From Desmodesmus armatus (taxonomy: Eukaryota; Chlorophyta; Chlorophyceae; Sphaeropleales; Scenedesmaceae): a stretch of 64,000 nt of DNA. Of the stretch, positions 56,811-64,000 are shown in pieces. The DNA lies in contig VIIQ02000743.1 in NCBI GenBank assembly GCA_007449985.2, forward strand, positions 310,001 through 374,000, read 5' to 3'. Under the pieces are notes generated by a model. That model had not been told where the DNA came from and did not search any database. It saw only the letters and a list, made by a program, of their open reading frames with translations. How positions within the stretch are numbered: position 1 is the stretch's first letter; every line of letters starts with the position of its first letter. The position numbers were made by a program, and so were the translations under genes.

Positions 56811-57179
56811 CTACTTCTTCTTTCCTGCCTTCAACTTGACATCCGAGTAGTCAACCGACTGCAGCTGGTCCGCAGTGAACACCAAGGTTCCGTCAGCCAT
56901 GGAAGAGGCAGCTCCGAACTTCCCGCCTGCAGCCTTAGCAGGAGCTGCGGCCTTCTTTCCTGCTGGCTTTGCCGCTGCTGCTGCGGTGCCGTTACCATTG
57001 GAGGAGGCTGCAGGTGCTGCTCCCTGCTGCTTTGACCTCCAGTTTGCAATCCAAGCCCTAGCTTCTGCCACGTTGGGAGGGACTTCTGTGCTGGCGACGG
57101 CCAGCACAGCACGCCTGCGGGAGGGCTGGCTAGCCTTAGGGGCAGTGGTGCTGAACTGACTTGCCCTGCGCAGTGACAT
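56811..57179 (-). CDS. Small plastid-type protein, unknown function
   Basis: Single-exon ORF of 122 aa. The N-terminus is a typical algal chloroplast transit peptide: MSLRRASQFSTTAPKASQPS then RRRAVLAVAS. The mature part begins with a conserved-looking helix (VPPNVAEARAWIANWRSKQ), continues with an Ala/Lys/Gly-rich linker and ends with a short ordered block (MADGTLVFTADQLQSVDYSD) and a Lys-rich tail (LKAGKKK). I do not recognise the family. The start ATG lies just after a CCTACAG sequence, so a 5'-UTR intron is possible; a matching ATG|GTGAGT donor at about 57418 would not give the same frame. Confidence 0.5.
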   Translation of the reverse strand: MSLRRASQFSTTAPKASQPSRRRAVLAVASTEVPPNVAEARAWIANWRSKQQGAAPAASSNGNGTAAAAAKPAGKKAAAPAKAAGGKFGAASSMADGTLVFTADQLQSVDYSDVKLKAGKKK

Positions 57180-57803
57180 GCTGTAGGCCTACAGGTGCAG
57201 GAAACAGGGACAGCAGCCAGAGCAGGGGGCAGCATGTAAGGCACGAGCAAATACAGTGAGAAGGTGCCGGATGAGCTGGGAAGCGGGAATGTGGGTCTGG
57301 TAACTGCGGAATGAGAGTGTCAGTTGCTGTCTACTGTAGGGACCGGTGGGCCCCGCTTTGTGGAGCAACGCATATGCCAGTGCTACAGGACACGACTTGA
57401 GTCCGTTTTCACTCACCATGGCGGCAAGTGCTTGACTCCGTAAAGGTGCCTGGCAAAGTCGGATCGGATGGCAAACCGTCCGCCGGGGGGAAGCTGTTTG
57501 TAGAGTTAACCTTGTTACGGAAGCCAGATCTGAAGTATCGACACCGACTGCTATATCAACAACCAGCTGCATCTGCCATCCCGGCCCCTTTCATTGAACC
57601 CGCGTGATCCTGACCAGTTATCAGTTCGACTTCCTACCCCTGCCCTTGCCCCTACAAAAGGCCTCTTACACTGCGTGAACTGCTCATTAGCTCTTACTGT
57701 CCAGTTCCTGTCACACCAGCCAACTGTGAAGTGCACAGGCACAGCCCACTCAGCACGCAGACTCAAGACCTGCAGGACCTGCATGTAAACAGCGAAGGCC
57801 CCA

Positions 57804-59675
57804 ATGCCTCCCGGGCCGCCGCGGCCTCTGCCGCAGCTAGAACAAATAGTGAGTGCCTCCAGCACCTTCACACACTCTCCATGAGACCCTACAGCACAAT
57901 CAGCAGTGACAGCATGCCACCCTGCCCTGCAGAATGCAGAAATCTTCACTTTAACGTATGGATCGATGGTGAGGCAGCTGATATCGGACTTTGAGGACCT
58001 TGACGAGGTCAACAAGCAGCTAGAGAAGATGTAAGTGTGCTGGGATCAGCCACGATCAGTCAGTAGTGGCGTGTGGCGTCAGTCACCCTAGCCTGGTGTG
58101 GTGTTGCCCCATGTATTTAGGGGAGTGTACTTGAATGGGAACCCCTGCCAAGCATTCTTGAAGCGTTGCGGGCATGGATGGTCAAGAACCCCTGCAGTGG
58201 TATGCACTGCCTGTGGCTTCACTGAAGTGGCTTCACTGAAAGTTTCAGGGGGGGGGGGTGGGCGGCAACTTGGACAGCAGCAGTCACCTTGCTGTGCTGG
58301 TTGCGTCCCTTTTTAGGCGGGTTCATCCATTCCTTCTGTTTGCAGGGGCTGCAACATAGGGATTCGCCTTGTGCATAATTTCTGGCCAAGACCAAGCAGG
58401 GCCAACTTGCAATGCCGCGGTCAACTGCAGCGCAGCTGTGTGCGCAACCCAGCCTTTCCAGTGTTCCATGTGCTTTCCTTTTCTCCATGCCTCATCATCT
58501 TTCCTTGACGACAGGGGTTACAACATAGGCATCCGCCTTGTTGATGAGTTCCTGGCCAAGACCAAGCAGGGCCGCTGCAGCACCTTCAGGGAGGCAGCAG
58601 AGTCAGTGGCGCGACAGGCGCTGCCCATGTTCCTGAACGTCAGCGCACACGTCACAAACTGGAACGCAGACGGCAGCGAATGCAGCCTGGTGAGTGTTGC
58701 TGTGTGTGTCAGCAGAAGGAGTGCATGCGTACTCATGCATGCTCACCAGGATCCATCCTGCAAGGATAGGGCAGCCCTACTGTGTGTATGTGTGTGGCAG
58801 GGAGGGGGGCAGGGGGGATTGAAGGGGGGTGACTGCTGCTAGCACTGCTGCCAGCACGACAGGCGGTTTGCTTGCACCAATAGGACAAAGGCAACAAAAG
58901 CCACAGCAGCAGCAGCAATCGGCAGCAGCAGTATCCATAGCCACTGGCGACAGCAGCAGCAGCCGCCAGCAGCAGTAGGCGCACCATGACCTGTGGCTGT
59001 GTGCTGCGCCTGTGCACAGGTGATGACAGAGAACCCCCTGACTGACTTTGTGGAGCTTCCTGAGGAGTACCGGCCCCTCTGCTACAGCAACATGCTTGCT
59101 GGGGTCATACGGGGAGCACTGGAAATGGTGAGCAGGCCAGGGCCTTGGTTTGGGATGGGGTGTGAAGGCGGGGGCTTGTGCTACAGCAACATGAGGGTGG
59201 ATGGCGGAATTGTGCAGGTCATACTGCAAATCTCGCTCGACGAGTGCTGGATCAAGCCTTTTGTGCTGAATGCCGTGCTGCGCTGCACTGTGCTGTGCTG
59301 CGCTGTGCTGTGTGCTTGTTGTGCCGCAGGTGAACATCAAGATGGACAGCCGGTCTGTGCAGAACAAGTCGCGCTAGGCTTGTCCCTGATCATCCCTGTG
59401 TGCTGCATGCCGTGCTGTGCTGTGCGCTTGTTGTGCTGCAGATGAACACTGAGATGGACTGCCGGTTTGTGCAGGACACTGCTACAAAGCTCGCTGGACG
59501 AGTCCCTGATCACGCCATGCTGTGCTGTGCTGTGCACCTGTTGTTGCCGCAGGTGAACATTGAGGTGGACTGCCGGTTTGTGCAGGACATGCTGAAGGGT
59601 GATGAGTGCTACGAGCTGCGGCTGTGCTTGAAGGAGCACAAGGATGAGTCATTCCCGTTCAAGGATGATGACTAA
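57804..59675 (+). CDS. BET3: TRAPP complex subunit BET3/TRAPPC3
   Basis: Five exons: 57804-57848, 57933-58030, 58515-58689, 59020-59127, 59553-59675; phases close, giving 182 aa, the usual BET3 length. Motifs: NAEIFTLTYGSMVRQLISDF, EDLDEVNKQLEKMGYNIGIR, LVDEFLAKTKQGRCSTFREA, LNVSAHVTNWNADGSECSL, VMTENPLTDFVELPEEYRPL, CYSNMLAGVIRGALEMVNIE, VDCRFVQDMLKGD. The Cys that is palmitoylated in animal and yeast BET3 corresponds to GRCSTFRE. BET3 is a core subunit of the TRAPP tethering complex at the Golgi. Exon 1 (MPPGPPRPLPQLEQI) is the least certain part. Intron 2 contains a decayed copy of exon 3 start and intron 4 two copies of exon 5 start. Confidence 0.96.
58347..58412 (+). repeat. Decayed copy of BET3 exon 3 start
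   Basis: After a TTTGCAG acceptor the sequence reads CNIGIRLVHNF then loses frame but still matches exon 3 nucleotides (CTGGCCAAGACCAAGCAGGGCC). The functional copy starts at 58515. Confidence 0.85.
59225..59600 (+). repeat. Triplicated acceptor and start of BET3 exon 5 (period 111-112 bp)
   Basis: Exon-5-like starts follow GC-rich acceptors at 59330 (VNIKMDSRSVQNKSR then stop), 59442 (MNTEMDCRFVQDTATKLAGR) and 59553 (VNIEVDCRFVQDMLKGD, functional). The TGCTGTGCTG-rich polypyrimidine-like leader is copied too. Confidence 0.9.
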
Positions 59676-60707
59676 TCTACATAAATGACTAATGCTGTAC
59701 AGCGCTGTCAGCGCAGCAGCGCTGTGTATGTTGGGGATGCTGTCACCTGCAGATTGGCGCTCGCCCTGGGTCAGGAGTGTGACTTGCAACAATTGTGGTT
59801 GAGTGACGCCACAAGCTGATAGCTGTGGTCTTTAGCAGGGGCTACATTGCCTAGTTGCAAGTAGAGCACCTCCAATGATTGGTAGTAGTAAGCTCTCATG
59901 ACTATACATGCATGGCTGCCTGCTGCTGTGTTGGCCAGCACTAGTGTGGGGACCCAGACCTACTGGGCCCACCCGATGCCCTGCATGTTCAACACTGACG
60001 ATTTGCTGCAATCAAAATTGTGGCAGTATGATGCAGTATGCTGTCGCAGAGTTGCACATGAGACCGACGCAGGTGTCACTACGATGGTTGGGGCATTTCT
60101 CAAGGGGGGGACCAAAAATGAGGCGAGGGCGAGAGTGATCTAGCAAACAAAGCCCATAAGACTAATTGAGGCTAGTGACAGTTTGTGTCGACCCGTTTGT
60201 ACAGCGAAGCAAGGCGGTGCTTCTATCAGACCAGCACGAGACCATACTTGGATAGAAACCTGAAGGCACATGCGACACACACCATTGGGCATCAATTTGC
60301 ACAAACGCCGATTTGAGCTTCAAAAAGGACTACTTTAAACCACACGCAGACTCTGTCCAGGCTGCAGTACGCTGGCAGTGCAGTCTGCGGGAGTAACGAG
60401 GCACTGCAATCGGCGCGTACTATGCAGATTGGTTCTTCATTCAGTCTCTCTGGCTGATCCACTTGGGCGAGTGCTGGCAGCATCGAACAGGCCAACATGG
60501 TGCGTGACAAAGCAAGATAGGTGTACTACGCGCGATGGAGGCTGAAACGCTGAATGTGCTATATCATTACCCACTGTATGGTTATTCCATGCACGGCACT
60601 GCTATATGTGGCCTGTGTGCTGCACCAGCCTGGGTTTGGCATGGCCATCTGTACTGTTTCATGCAAGCTGTCCTGCATGTCCTGCTGTCAATACGCCTTG
60701 TGCCTCC
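59676..60707. other. Intergenic: BET3 3' flank and next promoter
   Basis: No supported exon. ORFs in this stretch have no family motifs. Confidence 0.4.
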
Positions 60708-63398
60708 ATGCAACAGGCCAAAGTAACATACAGCAGCAGCAGAAGACAGCAGCCGAGTGTTGCCCCTGTGTTAGTGGTTCTGATCTTGGCTCTGGCAGTG
60801 CAAGGCACAGCAGGGCAGCTGTGGGACAAGCTCCCACTACTGGGCAGGTTTTCCAAAGCAGCTCAAGCAGCAAAAGCAGCTGCAGCAGCGATAACGGTTC
60901 AAGCAAAACCTCCCAGCAGCAGCGCACCAAGCCTACCCCCAGCACCAGCCACCCCCGTGGCACCAGCGGTCTTACAGCCACCCCCACCAGCTGAACCAGC
61001 AGCAGCAGCAGCAGCAGATGGCGCAACAGATGGCAAACATAGATGGGCAAGAAGGGGAAAGGAGGGAAGAAGCTTGGTACTACAGGCAGGAATGATACGC
61101 AGGCGGGGTGCAGCTGCCTGGCGGAATGGGAGGCTAAGCCAGGAGGCCCCAGGCTGTCTGGGTGTGCCAACCCTGATAATGACCCACTGGTGAGTGACAG
61201 CAGCAGCAGCAGCAGTGGTAGCTGTGAGGATAGGGGCAGCAGTGGCAGCAGTGCTGCAGTCAAGCAGAGCGTGCGGCTTTTGCATGGTGGAATGTGGGAA
61301 TGGGTGACAGCTGGGGATAAGTAGCTGACAGTCACAGCAGCAGGTGTCGACAGAGTGGCAGGAATTGAATGATAGCGCACCATGCACCAGTCCTGCAGCT
61401 GTGACAGGCAGTTGATGGACCAGCTGCATGCACGGAGTCAGCCGCACGTGCCTTAGACCTGGGGGCTAGCGGACAATGTGGGTGCGGAGGAGAATGTGAA
61501 GCACCTCGCGCTCATCTCATGCATGCTTTCACCTCCTGCACCCATGCAAATATACAGTCAACCTCCCGCCCGATACACTTCTGCTCGTGTGTTGTGCTGT
61601 GCCCCCACTTACTCTTGGTGACCCCACACATGCCTGGTTCACCGCAGCATGTGCAGTGACACGACCCCCCCCCCCCAAAGGGATTGCCTTCCCACACACC
61701 TGCTGGTTGCAACTTGTATTTCAACACATGCCTTGCTGCATGCTGTGCTGTGCTGTGCTGTGTTGTGCGCAGGGTTCCTGGTGTCCTGTGGACCCCAATG
61801 AGTGCCTGGGCTACTACAGCATGTACAGGACAGAGAAGGGGAAGCTGAGGTTCTTTGACTATTGTGTGCCTGTCAGAGGTGAGGGGGCACTGAAGGAAGA
61901 AAACGGCTGTCTGCCGCAGATAGGGCCAGTGTTCTGTTTCCAAGTAGCCGCCCACCACACCTCTTTACTGCGGCGGCTGATGTACTCAGTTGCGTATGCA
62001 TGGCCAAGGCTGTAGTACACTGTATGGCATCGGGGGGTCTGCGCGCTGGCACCTCCTGGATATAAGGCGTGTTAGGCGTCCCTCATCAGTGAGGCTCAAG
62101 CCTCCGGCCCCCGGCAATCGGGGTAGCTCGACTGAGTTGTGTGTGAGCAGCCGGTGGGGGTTGCGCCCCCCTTGGACACCGAAAGAAGTGTTGCCGCAGT
62201 GGCCATGATTGAGGGACGTGGCGCAGGGTGGCGGCAGGCTGTGTTGATAGAGGGCGGGCTGACAGCCACACTGCTGCGTAGAAAGCGCGTGCAGCCATGA
62301 CAAGCCCGATAGGGCCACTGTTTTTGGAGTGGCAGCACTGGCGCATGATTGAGACACACGGCTCGGTGCGCAGGACTCGCTGTGAAGCCACAACAGCAGC
62401 ACAACCGTAATGCGCAGCAGCACTTTTTGACACACAGCACTCCACAACAGCAGGACACACGACAAGGCAGCAGTTGCGGCAGCATTATTCTGACATTAGT
62501 CAGCATTTGTCAGCAGCGCTGTCAGAGGGACAGAGTCTGACAGCGGGTTGTGTTGCAGCGTGTTTCGGTTTTGCACAAGCACAAGGCAGCTGGACATGGA
62601 AGCCCCAAATGGTATGCATACCAGCAGCAGCATGCTTGTCAGTATCTCTGAGCACACTAGCAAGGGTGGGGCCACGTCTGCTACTAACAGTACTAGTGCC
62701 AGTGGTCATGCCACACACCTGGGGCATTAGTTCTAGTGCTGGCTGTTGTGTGGCAGTTTGAGGCTCAACTTTTTTGTGTGACAGCCGGTCCAAGAGCCTC
62801 AACTGGCCGTAGCGGGAAGGGTGTCGACAGTTCAAGTTTGGTCACACAGCAGGGGGCATGCTTGCAACTAATACGACGCGCCCGGTTTGTGGTGAGACTT
62901 AACTGCACAATGACTATGTCAGGACTCTCGTTCAACTTGCTCAAGGTCAAGCCGGGCACTGGGCACCTCCTGGTATAGGGGTGTTAGGGAACCTCATTGG
63001 TGCGGCCTTGGTGCCTCGGGCCCCCGGCAATTGGGCTCGCCTGATTGCGCTGCGGTGGCCAGCCGGTGGGATTACACCCCCCCCCGCCCCTGGTGCAACC
63101 AAAACTTGCTCAAGCTTATGACATGGGCGTGTGTGTGTGCTCATCATGTGCTGTATGTCCTGCAGAGCACACCAAGAGAGGCTGCCTAAAAACAACAGAG
63201 GGGCTGCTTGTGCTCTGGAGACTAACACTTACAACATGAGGGGTTTGTGGGTGTGTGAATGTTTGTTTGTGTGTGTGTCATGTTGTGCAGAGCGCACCAA
63301 GAGGGGCTGCCTGTGTTCAGGAGACTGGAGCCCAGGGGAGGGCAGCGTGGGCAAAGCACACTACAGGGACGGATGCGCCAGGCCACACTCGCCACAAG
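60708..63398 (+). CDS. Secreted Cys-rich protein with fibronectin-II-like modules, 3' partial
   Basis: Exons seen: 60708-61189, 61773-61878, 63291-63398; the gene probably continues past the window end. Exon 1 starts MQQAKVTYSSSRRQQ with a hydrophobic signal (VAPVLVVLILALAVQGTAG) and an Ala/Pro-rich linker. Its end and exon 2 form one Cys module: GCSCLAEWEAKPGGPRLSGC, ANPDNDPL, GSWCPVDPNECLGYYSMYR, FFDYCVPV, i.e. the C.C..W...GC.NPDND..GSWC.VD..C...DYC pattern reminiscent of fibronectin type II/kringle modules found in algal extracellular proteins. Exon 3 begins a second module (ERTKRGCLCSGDWSPGEGSV, YRDGCARP). Between the Ala-rich linker (frame of 60708) and the Cys module a one-base frame change is needed near 61020-61080; with one base added, the exon becomes a whole number of codons and phases fit downstream. 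Confidence 0.55.
62041..62190. repeat. Dispersed repeat, copy 1
   Basis: Shares GGCACCTCCTGG-TATA, GTGTTAGG, CCCCCGGCAAT-GGG and GCAGCCGGTGGG-like blocks in the same order with the stretch at 62955-63095. It lies in an intron of the Cys-rich gene and looks like a short non-coding interspersed element. Confidence 0.6.
62955..63095. repeat. Dispersed repeat, copy 2
   Basis: Second copy of the element at 62041-62190, about 900 bp downstream, same orientation, roughly 70 percent similar by eye. No flanking target duplication was verified. Confidence 0.6.
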
Positions 63399-63850
63399 GT
63401 GCGGCCACTTGTGATTTGATAGTGTGTGCGGGCACACCAGGCCAGTCCGAGTCATGTGCAAGCAGTACATGCATGCATCTAGGGGCCCATTGCCCATCAC
63501 CCACCACCCACATACTACAGGGATGGATGCGCCAACCACACTCCCCACAAGATGCGATCGGTGCAGGGTTGTGCTGGTGAAAACTGCGGCGTCGATGCCC
63601 GGCAAGCAATTTGTTCCATGCCACTCCCAGCATCATAACTACCTGCAGTCAACCACTGGAGTGTCATGCTGTTCTAGCTGCGCCAGATTTCCTAGAAGGT
63701 GTGGTGATTCATGCCTTGATAGTGTGTGTGAGTAGACAGAGGAAAACTGCAAGCATGCATGGATATGCATATCCATCTTGGGCGGGCCCACCTCCCCATC
63801 CACCCACTACAGGGATGGCCGTGCCAGGCCACACTCCCCAGAAAATGTTG
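63165..63850 (+). repeat. Partial copies of exon 3 of the Cys-rich gene
   Basis: A start copy follows an acceptor at 63168 (STPREAA/HTKRGCL-type nucleotides), the full exon is 63291-63398, and end copies containing CTACAGGGATGG and CCACACTCCCCA lie at about 63515-63551 and 63810-63846. The last two might instead be short real exons. Confidence 0.6.
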
Positions 63851-64000
63851 CGAGCAACACTGGATGGTACTGCTGGTAGCTGTGTCAGCGCAGCCTGAGC
63901 AAATAGTGGTCAGGCAGCATTGACACAGTTACCAACAGCACCATCCATTTCTGTTCGCAACAGCATCTCTTCACATGTTACTCCTGTGAACAAGGGTAGC

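Noticed and set aside
57189..57572. Minus-strand ORF upstream of the plastid-type gene
   Set aside because: It begins in the likely 5' leader, has no family signal, and splicing its ATG|GTGAGT donor to the downstream acceptor does not keep the transit-peptide frame.

Overview
The window is nuclear DNA from a eukaryote, almost certainly a flagellated chlorophycean green alga (Chlamydomonas/Haematococcus-like). The evidence is dense spliceosomal introns with GT-AG borders and TGCAG acceptors, GC-rich codon use, abundant CAG/CTG tracts coding Gln/Ala/Ser, TGTAA polyadenylation motifs, and a gene set that mixes cilium genes (CEP104/FAP256, TTLL9, katanin p60) with plant and algal genes (FNT/NAR1 transporter, AP2/ERF regulator, algal lipid-droplet protein). 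The species cannot be named from the sequence alone. No rRNA, intact tRNA or CRISPR array was seen.

Layout: CEP104 (+, 5' end missing, 1-5688); a small secreted Ser/Asn-rich ORF (+, 6473-7273); formate/nitrite transporter (-, 9281-11322); TTLL9 tubulin polyglutamylase (-, 11949-15736), head-to-head with katanin p60 (+, 16268-21777); a long AP2/ERF-domain regulator with a huge Q/A/S-rich tail (-, 23756-31791); 3-hydroxybutyryl-CoA dehydrogenase (-, 32191-36259); a gene-poor, repeat-bearing stretch (36.3-42.7 kb) with two orphan exon candidates; a Ser/Asp-rich acidic secreted protein (+, 42706-46811); algal major lipid droplet protein-like gene (-, 49483-50774); an mTERF-like organelle protein (+, 51206-55154); a small plastid-type protein (-, 56811-57179); TRAPPC3/BET3 (+, 57804-59675); and the start of a secreted Cys-rich, fibronectin-II-like gene (+, 60708 to beyond 63398).

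Functional links: three microtubule/cilium genes lie within 22 kb. TTLL9 (which adds glutamate chains to tubulin) and katanin p60 (which severs polyglutamylated microtubules) share an intergenic promoter of about 530 bp. HBDH and MLDP are both lipid-metabolism genes but lie 13 kb apart.

Two window-wide phenomena stand out. (1) Many genes carry tandem partial copies of exon ends together with their splice sites: katanin, HBDH, mTERF-like, BET3, the Fn2-like gene, and a seven-copy exon array in the AP2 gene. (2) Several well-conserved exons are out of frame by exactly one missing base, usually a C in the coding strand. This looks like a consensus-sequence artefact rather than gene decay, but it needs read-level checking. 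Exon coordinates below were derived by hand from splice sites, reading-frame phase and remembered protein-family motifs; no alignment was run.
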